DNA of 64,000 bases from Mycocentrospora acerina (taxonomy: Eukaryota; Ascomycota; Dothideomycetes; Pleosporales): contig JAKUHH010000150.1 in NCBI GenBank assembly GCA_022701365.1, positions 620,001 through 684,000 of the forward strand, read 5' to 3'. The position numbers and the translations under genes are program-made. The notes beneath the pieces were generated by a model. It did not search any database, had not been told where the DNA came from, and was given only the letters and a program-made list of their open reading frames with translations. Every line of letters begins with the position of its first letter. Position 1 is the first letter of the stretch. Shown one piece after another: positions 22,357 to 34,400 of the stretch.

Positions 22357-23254
22357 CTAATCCTCACTCCATCCATCATCCCTACTCCCTCCCTTTGCAA
22401 AACACGCATAAACCACCCTCTCCCCCCCCGCCATCGCATATCCCCCTGCACCATGATACACTCCGCCAAGTACAAATAGCGCATCGCCAGCCCTCATCTC
22501 CGTTCCCTCTGGATAGCACGACAGCGGGACACTATAACCCCATGCATACCTGCCAGGCACGATACGTGTTGTAACATGTTCTTTTGCATGAGGTATTCCT
22601 TCAACGAAGAGGCTAACTGTTGGAGAGCGGTCGAGAGGTTGTGCATATATTCCCGGGAGGAGGGAGAGTGCTGTTGTGGTGATAGAGTAAGGTTGGTCGG
22701 CGGTATTGTTGCTGTGCTGAGTGACGGGTTAGTTTTGTGTCTACTATTTTGTTTTTTGTTTTTGTCCTTGTTTTCTCTCTCTCTCATCCCGCGGTGCGAA
22801 TCTGTCTGCGGAACATGGAATTTACCTTTGGAGTTGCCGGTGGGTCTGCGAGGAAGTAAGAGCATACGCCGTGCCAGAGCTTGTTCTGTTCTACTGATGC
22901 AGCAAGGGCATGAGATTGGCCTGGGAGGTTGGTTATCATTGTCGATGCTGATGCTGAAATATCCTCTTCTTGCTTGGCTTTTTTTTCTTCCGAGCGTGTT
23001 GCGTCAATGAATGGTTGGATTTCGTCCTCCAGGGCGTCCATCGTCTCTTGCGCGTACATGTGTCGCACGACACAGCCGCCGGAGATGCGTAGATGCTGCA
23101 CAACATCCTGGATAAGATCGTCTTTGCGCCGATACGCCGAGAAGTCTAGGTCGACCATCTTGGGTGCGCTGTAAGTATACCTCGTCGCGTGCATGCTCCC
23201 CGTGTGAAATCGTGCTGGTGTGGACGCTGCATCGCAGAGAAGTGTTGAAGACAT
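22357..23254 (-). CDS. Shortened phytanoyl-CoA-dioxygenase-like (PhyH) protein
   Basis: Exon 1 23254-22826 and exon 2 22716-22357, intron 109 nt (GTAAAT...CTCAG, phase 0); 262 aa, short for the family (usually about 290-330). The N-terminal half has the PhyH-type segment (LRISGGCVVRHMYAQETMDALEDE in the sequence, about residues 57-80). The C-terminal half has TTRIVPGRYAW, a MRAGDALFVLGGVYHGAGG strand with the distal His, and ERVVYACF with the Arg that usually binds 2-oxoglutarate. Where the proximal HxD iron motif should be (normally Q-x-hydrophobic-HRD), the sequence reads AQPLDRSP, without His. A block before it is also missing. It is therefore either a catalytically dead or repurposed protein, or a decaying gene that is still open. 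Alternative in-frame starts exist at MHATRY and MVDLDF. Confidence 0.7.
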
Positions 23255-24291
23255 GGACGCAGCACCCAAGAACCTCAAAAAGGAATAAAGTGAAGAGAGC
23301 AGTTTGGAAAAAAAAAGATAAATAAAACCCCCTTGAACAGATAAGAGCACCTGCTCACAGTCAACAGCAAAAAAAATACGATTACACAACAACCTAGCAG
23401 TAAGTCACAAGCAGCATATATTCTTTTTCTTTTCCCTCGCAGAAGGAGAAGAACTAGAAAAGCACAGCCGTGAATATAAAGAATTTCGCCTACTTACCCC
23501 CCTTCCAGCTCTCCCCCTTCCCCTAGCAGATCCAGCAGATCCCCATCACCGCACATCAACCCAAGGTTCTGTTGGGACATCGTTATCACATACCTATCAA
23601 CCCACCACAGTAGCACCCACCCACTATCATGATCACCACCGACCAACACACAGCACCGGCTGCAGCCGCAGCTGCAGCGCAAACCCCCACGCCTGACCCA
23701 TGCTCGCAAAGAAAGAAAAGAAAATCACTTTTCCCTCTCCCTTCCCATGAGACTCGCACAACACGCACACATGCACATATCACAGGGTCTGTAGATTGGG
23801 GGGGGGGATTAGAAGAAGGTTTCGAGCCAGCTCCGTTGTCATAGATGCGGGCGGTGTCATGACGCCGGATGAAGTGTGGTCGCGACGCCATGGGCGCAAC
23901 GATCGACCTTCTGGACGGCTGATCACCGAATAAGGCCGGTTGATTGGGGCGTGTGACCCCGTGTCGATGTAAGCGGTAGGGACGTTTTCTCCCCTGCTGC
24001 TGCGGATTTTGCCTGGAATGCTTAAATGCTAGGCTTCGTGTATACCTGCTTCCGGCTACACCTGTTTTCCAGCTGTACCTGTTTCTGGCTGTACTTGTTT
24101 CCAGCCTGATTTTTTGTTTTGCTAAGAGGATGATTGCGGTGATTTTCGTATCTTTGTACGACTTAGAGCGGAGTGATTTGCGCGTGAGGAAAGTTTTGAT
24201 TGTGATGAAAACAGCTATGCATTCAGTCATGGTGGATTCGAGACATCCAGTCATCCATCTCAAGACCACTTTTCATACGCGTGCCTAATAT
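23255..24291. other. Spacer with microsatellites
   Basis: 1 kb upstream of the PhyH-like gene and downstream of argininosuccinate lyase. It contains Ala-codon-like gcagc repeats near 23650 and the imperfect repeat at 24041-24107. The minus-strand frame 24269-23586 looks random and is not called. Confidence 0.5.
24041..24107. repeat. Imperfect 16-18 nt tandem repeat
   Basis: About four diverged copies of a unit resembling gtacctgtttccagct run head to tail just downstream of the argininosuccinate lyase stop. Copies differ by a few substitutions and 1-2 nt indels. Confidence 0.7.
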
Positions 24292-25797
24292 CTACTCAAG
24301 GATGCTCTTCAGAATCTTCACTTGCTCTAGGACAGCGCTCTTGCTGGTACCGCCCGTTGCGTTCTTCAGCTCCACCGCACGCTCGTAATCCAAGCACTCA
24401 ACAACGTCGTCGCCTAACCTCGAATCGATACCCTTTAGTTGCGCCAAGCTCAGCTTATCCATGGGCACATTATTGTCTTCCGCCAATGCGACTACACGGC
24501 CAGAGATGTGGTGTCCCTCACGGAATGGCACACCTTTCCTAACGAGGTAGTCGGCAAACTCTGTGGCTAGCATTTCTGGGGCAAGCGCGGCATGCATCTT
24601 CTCTGCGTTGATCTTCAGGGTTGATAGAACGCCTGTGCCAATCTGAATGGAGTCACCAACAGTCTTGATGTGGTCGATGAGCGGCTCGACAGACTCCTGA
24701 AGATCCTTGTTGTAGGTGGTCGGCAGACCCTTGATGGTGACATACAAGCCAGCCATGTGTCCAAATGCGCGTCCGCTCTTTCCCCTGATCAGCTCCAAGG
24801 AGTCAGCATTCTTCTTCTGTGGCATGAGCGAGCTTCCGGTCGAGTATGCGTCGGCGAGTCGGACGAAGCCGAATTCCAGACTCGAGTAGATGATCAAATC
24901 CTCGGCCCACCGAGACATCTTGAGCATGAGACTCGATCCCCATTGCATCGTCTCAAACACAAAGTCTCGGTCACCAACAGCGTTGAGGGAGTTTGTGAGC
25001 AGACCCTCGAAGCCAAGCTCTTTCGCCATGGCGTGACGGTCGATGTTGAAGGGGTTGCCAGCGAGTGCGCCGCAGCCGAGTGGGGAGCGGTTGACACGCT
25101 TGATAACCTCTCGAAGGCGCTCGAGTTCCGAGGCGAAGGCAGTAGCATGGGAGAGGATCCAGTGCGACCAGCGAACTGGCTGGGCCTTTTGTAGATGTGT
25201 GTAGCCGGGCATCTAAGCGCTTGTTAGCAGATACATTTATTATCGCAGTACCATCGCCATACCAGTACATCGATCTCAGCCTCAGCTCGCTCGACTGAGG
25301 TCTTGATCAGGAGCTTGAGGTAGCCCTCCAGCGTCTTCAGCTGTTCCCTCAGCCATAGTCGCATGTCTGTCGCGACCTGCTCGTTCCTGCTGCGTCCTGT
25401 GTGTAGCTTTCCGCCAATCTCCTTGCCAATGATCTCGCTCAGCCTACGCTCGTTTGCGGTGTGAATGTCCTCGTCGTTTGCCTTGACCTCGAACGACTTG
25501 GATGCCCACTCCTCCTTGATCTGTGCGAAGCCCTTCTCAATGGCAGCAAACTCGTCTTTGGTGAGGATGCCATTGTTGAGGTTTGCTCGCGCAAAAGCAA
25601 TAGACCCAGCAATGTCTTCCGCGTAGAAGAGACGGTCGTAGGGAAGCGAGGCATTGTACTGCTCCATGACCGGGTCAAGCCCCTCTAAGCATTGATTAGC
25701 GATAGGAACGATTGTATTGGGTCAATTGATGATACAACATACCCGTGAATCGACCTCCCCACAGCATGTTCTCTGCAACTTTCTTTTCGGACGCCAT
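24292..25797 (-). CDS. ARG4: Argininosuccinate lyase
   Basis: Cleaves argininosuccinate to arginine and fumarate, the last step of arginine biosynthesis; cytosolic homotetramer. Exons 25797-25743, 25684-25263 and 25212-24292; introns 58 and 50 nt (GTATGT...GCTTAG and GTATGG...GCTTAG); 465 aa, the usual length. The start MASEKKVAENMLWGGRFT matches the family N-terminus. Key motifs are HTGRSRNEQVATD, MPGYTHLQKAQPVRWSH (start of exon 3, residue 160) and the fumarase/lyase signature GSSLMPQKKN at 285-294, whose Ser lies in the mobile catalytic loop. No truncation or missing catalytic residue is seen. It appears monocistronic, with signal peptide peptidase upstream on the same strand after a 1.4 kb spacer. 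Confidence 0.97.
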
Positions 25798-27254
25798 GGT
25801 TACTGATTGAAACAAATGGAGAGAAATGTGTTGAGGTTGTGACTGTTTTCTCCAGAAAATGATATGACGCTCCGCATCGGCGGCAGGGGTCGCTAGCCAT
25901 CCACTTAGCGTCCGTTTTCCACCCCACCTCTGAATTTATCTTTATTCAAACCATCTGGCGATAAAGACCTTGCTCAGCATGCTAGACCGCATTTTAAGCG
26001 TAAAAAGTGCTAACCTTCAGTAATCTGCAACTTTTCTCACATTTGGAAAAGAAAATTTCATCCATTTCTAATTACAGTGCATAAAAAGATATCTGACTTC
26101 TCAAGGAAGGTCAAGCGGTACTGACCATGGTTCTCGCTCGTTTGAACAAGATAGCATTTTCATGAGTAGACATGAAAAAAAAAGTGAGGTCACACTTCTA
26201 TTTGACTCATTTCCATGTCCACTCCTCAATTCCAGCCCTACCTAATACGTGACCGTCCACGCCCAAACACCCCAATCCTGAACTTCTTAGTGCAGTATGC
26301 AAGCCATAATTACTCACAGCCCCTCGCAACATCCCTATAATCCATTACCTCGTCATTATTTCCCCCAGTACCCATTTTGGTCAACAGTCCTTCAGTTTTC
26401 TGATACCCGTACCGTTGGGGACACACGATCAGGCTTTGACACGATAGTGTCAAGATACTCTAACGCAACTCTTGACCTAAGAACGCTTTGCCTTGAACCC
26501 AGTCGCTTGTTCTCTGAACACACGCCCTGATTAAGATATTCCTTTGACCACTACTGTCCTTGAAACACATAATCATATTCCACTCACGCATCTCACACTA
26601 TCATACCTGTTTCTTCAAGACCGCAGAGCGAGGATGTAATTGTGGAGCCGAGCGCTTTGTAGACGTCGATGCCAACTGTGAGAGAGGTGGGGGGGATTCT
26701 GATACAGACGGTAGGTGTGTAAGCCGACAATCAAAAAGTTGACATGATGTTCGGATGTACACGTTGAGTGTTGCAGGTAAAGAAGTCCAGGTAAAGGTAC
26801 ACATGGTGTTTATAACATGCTGGTGCTGGGTAAATTCTATTTTGCAGGTGCTGATTGAGGAAAGTGTAGTGATGAAGGTGTATATATCAACACACTTCGT
26901 ATTATCTTGTGTAGTTGAAAAGGAGAAGCGTTTTTCGAGGAGTGGCCAGCAGGGAAAGAAATAATCAGTCATCATATAAATGGCAATGGAGAGAGTTTAT
27001 TGACTATTGAACTGATTAATAATCTTCCATAATTTTCTACCTACTGTTAAGTTCTGAGTCTGTTCGTTCAATGTGCTCTCTAAGCTTTGGTTTCACCAAC
27101 GCGAACAAACGCCGTTTTGTGTGTTGTACTTGGACATCATTTTTCCGCCATTCAAACGCCATCGCTATGCCTTTTTACCACAAAAGCAAGTTTGTATTTC
27201 ATAGCCCCGGGTACTGGGCATAATTCATCTACCTGTTCCAAATAATAAGCTTCC
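25798..27254. other. Gene-free spacer
   Basis: 1.46 kb holding the argininosuccinate lyase promoter and the 3' flank of the signal peptide peptidase gene. The only long frames overlap on opposite strands near 26600-26975 and have no domain. No TGACTC-type general amino-acid control site was confirmed in the proximal promoter by eye, though a tgactcat occurs near 26203. Confidence 0.45.
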
Positions 27255-29150
27255 TTAGTTCAACCTGACGCGTTTGCCTGCCGGCTCCACGTCGGGAGCC
27301 TGACCGGCAATCTTGGTTGGCGCCCAGTTGTGTTTCTCTCCACTCAACTGGTGCGACTTGTCAGACTTGTGCTCATCCGGGGAATCCTTCTCTTTGAATT
27401 GTGGCTGTTTGAGTTGCCATGGTGCTGTAATCGAAAATGAGAAGAATTCGCGGTCAGGCCTGCGGGCTACTGCGCGATGGTCCTGTCGTGCCCGATCGTC
27501 TTCTGCTTCACTGTCTGCGCTGATAGGCTGGCTAGATGTGTCGTTTGAGCTTAACTTGACATCTGCGATAGACTTATCTGCGTTTGCCTCTTTGTCGCCT
27601 TCATTCTTCGTGTTGCTCTCATCTCCCTCCTCGATCTCTTCCGTGTAGCTCCACATCAAATTCAACTCGCCACGGACCAATGCAGTCAGCCACAAACTGC
27701 CAAGGACACCAGGAACGAGATATAGTAGTGCAGGCTGGGCATGGTTCCACACCATCATGACACCCAATGTGGCCAGAAGACCAGCTACATAACCTACTAG
27801 ACTAGCTTTGAAGTATGTCTTTGGGAAGGTGAAGGGAACTTCAGGCTTGGATTGCTCCTTTGAAGCTACCCACAGCGGACGACCAGTAAGCGAATGCGTC
27901 CAGAAGTGGTCAGTCCAACGCCCTGCAAGAGAGAAGTATTGAGGCTTCTCTACTGTGTCTGCATCGCCAGTCGTCACGGCGGGTATGTGTTTCTGACGGC
28001 GCAGATAGAAGAGATAGAGATCGAAACGTAGCGCGAGGCCAATCATGATGCCGGGGAGGACGACGTCGCCCAGACCAAGCATCGCGTGCGAAGGAGGCGC
28101 TGCAGGGGTTTCGGCTGGACCGGGACGAGGGAACATGAGTTTAATGGGGACATCGAGCGACTTGGCTACTGTGACCATCATGGGCCTATATTGAGATTCG
28201 TTAGTTAACTGAACATGGAGCATGTGAGCAGATGCTATGACTTACGTGTAGAAGACAAAGTAAATATCGTAGAAGAAGAGGGCACAGAGGATCATGCTTC
28301 CCGTGGTGAACGTCGTTGGCGACATGAGTTGCAGAGCGCCATATGAGAAGCCAAAGCCCAGCAGGTTGGTCAAGTACCACGGCTTGTCAACCAAGTTGAA
28401 GTAGGCCACGGTGCTCAGGCCGACGAGAATACCAAAAATGCCATGAGGCCCAACCTTGAACTTTTCGGCGCCCATGCGATGGAGATAGACCTTAAGTGTC
28501 CACTTGTTGCCAGGCATCGCGCGGTCATTCCATACGAATTGTCTCACACCAGCTGGCAGCGGTATCCTGGCCAAGAAGCCTGGAAATGGCGACTGTATGG
28601 GCTGCTTGTCCTTGACACTGCCTGCTACTGGCAGCGCCTTTTCCTGCTTGCCATCGACGTGGTACAGCGTCCCGTCTAAGGCGTATCGCCGCGGGAAGAT
28701 GATCGAGTGGCCTGCGTCGAGGACGTCTGTGACTAGGCGTGACACAGAGAAGACGCCAAAGATGGCGAAGTAGGCGTTGAGGATCTTGTTGAGCAGCGCG
28801 GGGTCCTTCATCCACTTGAGTAGGAAGTATAGCGACGCGAGCGCCGTGCCTGCAAACAAGGGCATGAGCAGGGCGTCCTTGGGTGACAGACCCTCCATGA
28901 CGTGCTGGTCGGGCTCCTCGTCGTCTTCGTCGTCTGTGGCCCCATCGTCTGGCCTGCGCTTCTTCTTTGCGGGCTTGGCAGCAGACGACGGCCGTGAGAG
29001 CGAGGCGTGCGCGCCTGCATAGATGGGGAAGAGGGCCGAGACAATCAGGTGCAGGTACGTGGGCAGCATGCTGGATGAGCGCAGTGTCGAGAGCTCGTAG
29101 GCGGCACGCCCCAGGATCTGGGCGAAGAGGCCTGGCTCAGCGTCGGCCAT
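27255..29150 (-). CDS. Signal peptide peptidase (intramembrane aspartyl protease, A22B)
   Basis: Polytopic ER membrane protease that cleaves signal peptides and tail-anchored substrates; the yeast homologue is Ypf1. Exon 1 29150-28246, exon 2 28185-27255, with a 60-nt intron (GTAAGT...ATATAG); 611 aa. The catalytic Asp pair is complete: YD at 294-295 (FFYDIYFVFYT), GLGD with Asp342 (LGLGDVVLPG), and the PAL motif at 453-455 (QPALLYLVPG). Fungal features are a cytosolic acidic/basic insert after the first membrane segment (AKKKRR then ATDDEDDEEPD, about 60-80) and a long hydrophilic C-terminal tail of about 130 residues ending RVRLN. The intron falls between the two catalytic aspartates. The Met at 29150 (MADAEPGLFAQ) is the sensible start; upstream in-frame sequence looks random. 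Confidence 0.95.
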
Positions 29151-30200
29151 TGTGCAGGCCGTGTCGTGCGTTCCTGTTCGTGTGTGTCGTGGGGGTGCGT
29201 TCCTGATCCTATGTATTGTGGGGGGTGCGTACAATGTAGTCTGCGGGCGCTGCGGGCGCTGGCGTTCAGCAGAGCTGTGGTGACGGAGACGCGAGCGGTG
29301 GGGCTGCCAGCGTGTCGTCAACAGCCAACAGTCAACAGCCAGCGTCGGGAACACCCACCAACTAAAACGCGACAGTGGCAGGCGCAAAGGAACCCCCAAC
29401 GACAGAGGCAGCTGAAACAAGCACGCCTCGACAAGTCTCAATTCTGGTGACGGAAGCGGGGCTGGAGAGCGGCAGGCCTGCTGGTGTCTAGCTGCAGACA
29501 TGGCGGTCCAGCCCTGTGATCGACATTGCATTTGCCCCCAAGTTCCATCCTGCGCCGCACCAAACATGCGGGGACGGGACCTTGCATACCATCATGTTCC
29601 CTCACACCGTTTGGAACCTTGTTCACTGCTGCCCGCCACACGCTGCGCTGGGTCCGCCGGGCCCTGCCACTTGGGTCACCTTCACCGTCTTCTGCAGGGG
29701 AGCGCATTTGCCGTGCATACTGTTGCATTGTGCTGTTTCCAGGCATATACTGCTCAAACTATACTATTTGCTCGTCTCTAATCACCTCCGCCATACTACA
29801 TACGTCCGCCTAATATAATACACTTTTCTGAAGCTAACATCGCTGACAGAAGAGATTCGTGTGGGTCGTACACTCGTCATGTACAGTAGGATATCTGGAA
29901 AAGAAGAAACTCCAGCAGTAAAGAAAGGACTACTAGTCCATGTGGCCCAGCAGGCACACCAGTCCAAGTGTGTCGTCAACCCCTCCCAAAGCGATTACAA
30001 AAGCCTTTTTCTTAGGCAAACACCATCAGAACCTCAAGAGAAAGAACAACATCAGAAAGAAAAAAGGCAACAGCAGCCTGGTGAGGCCAGCTAACCACAG
30101 TGCGTCGCCCTGGATAAAAACGCCCCCCGGAACGCGCACGCTAGAAAAATACACAGTGATAGGAAACCTTGCAAAGTATTGTTGGCCGCAAGAGACAGCA
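29151..30200. other. Gene-free spacer
   Basis: 1 kb containing the signal peptide peptidase promoter and the 3' flank of the 30201-31421 gene. No further gene seen. Overlapping short frames around 29500-29820 in three plus frames are non-coding by pattern. Confidence 0.45.
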
Positions 30201-31421
30201 TTAGCATGGTGTAGCGACTCTGCCAGGAAAAGTAAAGTCCCTTAGCATGTCAAACGACATGCCGTCAACGTGTACGCGTTGCTGTGACTCAATAAACACG
30301 TCATGCACATTCGCAAGAGCGGCCCCTTCAAATGGTGATATCGCGGTAAGCACTTTGCCCTTGTGTGGTGGAGGCGTTAGCGCTGCAATGACGCGGGCTT
30401 TCATGTGCGACGCAATCGACATGGGGCGCTGCTTGTAGTCGAAATAGGACATATTGGATACAGAAGACGTAAAGGACGGTGCCGATGATGAAGTAAGTTG
30501 TGGATGCGATGAGTGTGATGACAGATAACCATCATCATCATTATCATCTTCCACCTCTTGAGGCGAGGAGTGGCGCTCAGTAGAGGAGTCTCGCCGTATT
30601 GACAGGTCGGGAAATCCAAACTCCTGGGCCATGCAAGGGCTATCCAGCTCAAGCATAGGTGTAGATGAAAACAGGAATGAACGATTATTGGAGATCCGGT
30701 AGTGGTCCATACCAGACGGTGTAGAGCTGGTACCCGCGATAGTGAATGGCTCGGCATCCGGCAAGGGAAATTCCTCATCGTCTGCCTCATCGTCGGTTGA
30801 GCTCCAAGCTGAAAAGGCGCTTTGCATTGGTGGCCGAATGGCCGGAATCTCAATCATTTTTGGTGCGTCCATTAGTCTCCGCATATCCGTGGTTGGCGAT
30901 TGTTGATGAGACCGCCGTTGGAAGGGGAAATCTGGACATGAGCGAGCCGAGACAGGCGAGAGGGCTTCCAGGGTGGGCTGGTAGGTTGGTATAGAATTCA
31001 ATTGTGCTTTGATGAATAGAGCAAGGTTAGCAGAATAGTCCCCAAGCAAGCTCGCTGGGGGGGATGTGTTTGGGAGGTCGTCATCGCTAGATATGGGTAC
31101 AACAGTCTCGACGCTGTAATCTGTGTTGTTAGACGGTATTCTAGAATGCCGACTTCTTGCAAGCTCTGGCGGCGATGCTTGGTTTTGGGTTTCTTCCGAG
31201 GCAAAACTGGCTAGATATTTCATGTGATCGCGCGGGTTGAAGGCGGTAATCCGTTCATCATGGACCGACCGGTTGCGACGGTTGTGTCGGCGACTGTAAA
31301 CAGCAGCCCTGCCCTCGGCAATCATCAGTCGCGCCTCTGGTGTCGAGCATCCCAGGGCCTCAACAATGGGAAGGGAATTGCTCCTTTGCCTGTCGGGGCC
31401 AGGTCGTGGACTCGTTGCCAT
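30201..31421 (-). CDS. Unrecognised Ser-rich, mostly disordered protein
   Basis: Single-exon frame of 406 aa from the Met at 31421 (MATSPRPGPDRQRSNSLPI). I do not recognise a family. The N-terminal part is basic and ordered-looking (EALGCSTPEARLMIAEGRAA, then RRHNRRNRS). The middle is Ser/Pro-rich with acidic clusters (SSTDDEADDEEFPLP; EDDNDDDGYLSSHSS, partly encoded by an ATC/GAT microsatellite near 30530). The C-terminal 70 residues (from about HMKARVIAALTPPPHKGKVL to the FTFPGRVATPC end) are less biased and may form a small domain. Sites such as RQRSNSLP and RRDSSTE look like kinase targets. No signal peptide or membrane segment. A longer in-frame start at 31622 exists but adds non-conserved-looking residues. 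Moderately confident it is a gene because the frame is long and codon-like. Confidence 0.6.
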   Translation of the reverse strand: MATSPRPGPDRQRSNSLPIVEALGCSTPEARLMIAEGRAAVYSRRHNRRNRSVHDERITAFNPRDHMKYLASFASEETQNQASPPELARSRHSRIPSNNTDYSVETVVPISSDDDLPNTSPPASLLGDYSANLALFIKAQLNSIPTYQPTLEALSPVSARSCPDFPFQRRSHQQSPTTDMRRLMDAPKMIEIPAIRPPMQSAFSAWSSTDDEADDEEFPLPDAEPFTIAGTSSTPSGMDHYRISNNRSFLFSSTPMLELDSPCMAQEFGFPDLSIRRDSSTERHSSPQEVEDDNDDDGYLSSHSSHPQLTSSSAPSFTSSVSNMSYFDYKQRPMSIASHMKARVIAALTPPPHKGKVLTAISPFEGAALANVHDVFIESQQRVHVDGMSFDMLRDFTFPGRVATPC

Positions 31422-34400
31422 TGTGAATTTGTGATGGTTCGGAGGTAGCGGACTTAGAGGCCAAGTACCATGTCCGCGTGGGCCGCGGCACGATGCTGTT
31501 GGCTTCGAGGAACTTGCAGAGAGTGAGGATATCCAAGGAGGGTGTTTTGACTTGGAGAGTAGTCGACAAGCTCGCCAGAATTTTTCTGATGTGCTAGAAG
31601 AGAAGATGAACAGGGAGGGCACTGTCCGGCTGGAGCGGCGGACTGGTCAGGCTGATATGGGTGGCATGTTTCGTTTTTTAGCTTGCAAACGAGGTTAGAC
31701 TACTGAAAATAGAGTGGCCGTCCATGCCGGAAAGCGTGGAATGGTAGGGGCACATGACGTTGACAAGTCTCCTCCCACAGGCATGGGTGGTCTTGCACGG
31801 CCTTGGAATTCTTGCGTGAACTGCTCAAGCACCCCTGATCGCGTCCGCCACCGCAACGGGACCCACTAAGAGTCTTGGACGAGCAGCCAATGGGATGCTA
31901 GGGACGGGGTTGTGCTCCCTCCGCTGCCTAGCCATGCCGGTCTTGCCTTTTCCATGTTGCAACAAGCCCGGCATTCTCTTCGCCTTGTTGCGCTACAATC
32001 GTGTCATGAGTATAACGTTCGTTGCCGAGAGACTGGCCCCGCACGGCTGTCGCGTCCATCCTCTGCCCGACATGCAGCGCACTAGGTGCTTATCCGCCTG
32101 AGGCTGTGTGCGGCGTCGTATGCCTTCCGTATCACTGTATCAGCAGGCGAAACAAGAGGATGCTGATCAGCCTGCTCCGCCCTATCCATGCCTCCATTCA
32201 CACACTTGTGTTTCCCGCGTGTCTGATCAGCCCTGTCACAATTCCTGTCAATGACGTTAACCAGGGCTAGCTTCCCGACGGCCTTTTCTGGGTGGACCAC
32301 AGCCTACTGAGCTGGAAATTGGTTCAGTTGATCGGCGCCTGTCCATGCAACGTGGTGATCGTCCGCGGGGTCACAAAAAGGGCTGCATGTCGTAAAAGTA
32401 ATGCAAACTGCCTAGCTCAAATATCGATCAATCTCCTGCCGAAATCTCAAGCACAAGCGTGGATAGACTCTGCAAAAACTAAAGGCTGCTGCAATATCGA
32501 AACTTGAATACGGGCCGCGTGCACTCAATTGCATCTGCTTCATAACCTCTTGTGTTACTGTGCTGTACATCGGTCCGAACCAGTGGAAACGAGATGACCA
32601 TCGCCGCTGCAGCCTAGCAGCCGCGAAACTAGGAGAAAAAAAGTTGCCGTCTATAATATCCCGCAAAGCTTCCTGAACCTTGAGGCTCTCAAGTTACCAT
32701 CTCTTCGGAAACCGTTGCGACCCGACTCAAGCAAGGGGTAGACAAACTTTGGAGCTTTACATACGGCCTTACTCTTGAACAGCAGCCTCTCCCCATTGCT
32801 GGGGCATGTCTCCGAACGACAAGCTCCGCGAGCTGCACCTCAGCCTGAGACCTGTCACCAACTTTGTTGTATATGAGTTGAGGACGCTTATTTGTATCCT
32901 GGGCACCAGCGGCCTTTGTCCGGGGTAACTATCTTCAGCTTTGACCTCTTGAAGGCTGCATCTCAAGGTCGCTCAAGCCACGTTTGAAGGAAGATTGTGG
33001 ATACGACTGCCTCAAGCAAAGGACAGCAAACAGTAAAGATCTCAAGAACAGTAAAAACACCGATATCAAAACTAAAACATTGCTGAATAAGGTTTTCACA
33101 TTAGATGCGCCCGCAGTATTCTCTACGACAGGTGAAACATGCAAATCGTACGGCTGCGGCTGCCGCCGTACATACCGCAAACGGAAAGTGGCTTTCTAAA
33201 CATGTCTACGACATACTTGGGAAGCTGCGCTGTATCTTGCAGAGCTGCCTCAGCTTGTTGTTGGTTGTCGGTTCTCTTGATCTCGATTACATTACACGTG
33301 CTTCACTCAGCTCTGACATCAGCAGCATCAATCGTATTCGGTATTCATGTTATTGATAGATCTCACTCTATTTTTAGTCGTATTCCTCGCGTCGGCCTTT
33401 GTCTCGCTCTGGTGTCCAATTTTACTTTTTTTTTTACTGATCTCAAGTTTAAGCACCAGAGTTCATTACTTAATATCTTTCTATATATTCTCCAAGTTTT
33501 TCCAAGCACATGTTACTGGATTTACGGTACTCTCAATCTCGCCACCGCTACTTCTGCATACTAGATATCTAGCAGAGGGGATGAAACGCCCGCCATGGGC
33601 GATTGCTGAAACACTCCTTGTGCCTTCACTAGCGCAGAACTGCTTGCAGTATCAATATAACCCAATTCAACTGAATAGATGGATCTTCATATACATTGTT
33701 GTGGCGGGTTTGATCATCTGCAAGCGTTCTCCAACCTTATTTGTGCTTACTTAGCAGTCAACAAGGTGTGGTAAGAATTTCCACATTCCCCTATTGGTAA
33801 GAGGTCATTTGCTACACATACGAACAGAACGCTAGTCTACATAGATACTATGGGGAACTAGGATTTCCACGGCTTTAAGCATGCTTACAACGGGAAGTGT
33901 CATCTTAACTCTATTTGCGCACCAAGGTATTTCCTTGGCTGAGACGCTTTGATACCTAGCATTGTAAAGCTACTCCTTTTCATATGACGCCGATCTTATT
34001 GACGAGTCTCGTAGTCGAATACTGCGTACGTCTTGTTGTATCCCGGAGCATCGCGACGATTGTCGGAATATTGCTATATTGCCGGCCAGCAATGTGAAGT
34101 TGCACCTCGTCGTTCAAGCAACCAAGACGCTGCTTCAGCCCCAAGCATCCGTCATCGCAGTAGCACCAGTCGGTAGGGCCGTAGATTGTGTCATTTGGGT
34201 GCTGCCTCAACATGAAAGTTGGAAGCCACAGCTCCGCCGAGTCCATAAGATTGCGTTCATTGTGATATTTGCTTTCAGTACAATGTGCAATAGCTTGCGA
34301 ACAACTACTTCAATTAGTATCCGCTAATAGCGACACAGTAACGTCATAATAAGAATTCAACTCTTCGACGTTGATACAGTAGCCTACATGGAGGATATCA

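Noticed and set aside
23586..24269. 227-codon minus-strand frame upstream of the PhyH-like gene
   Set aside because: Spans the minisatellite at 24041-24107 and an alanine-type microsatellite; composition is repeat-driven.
33100..33760. Overlapping hydrophobic frames suggesting a membrane protein
   Set aside because: Hydrophobicity follows from T-rich composition; frames are short, overlap in phase and have no conserved motif.
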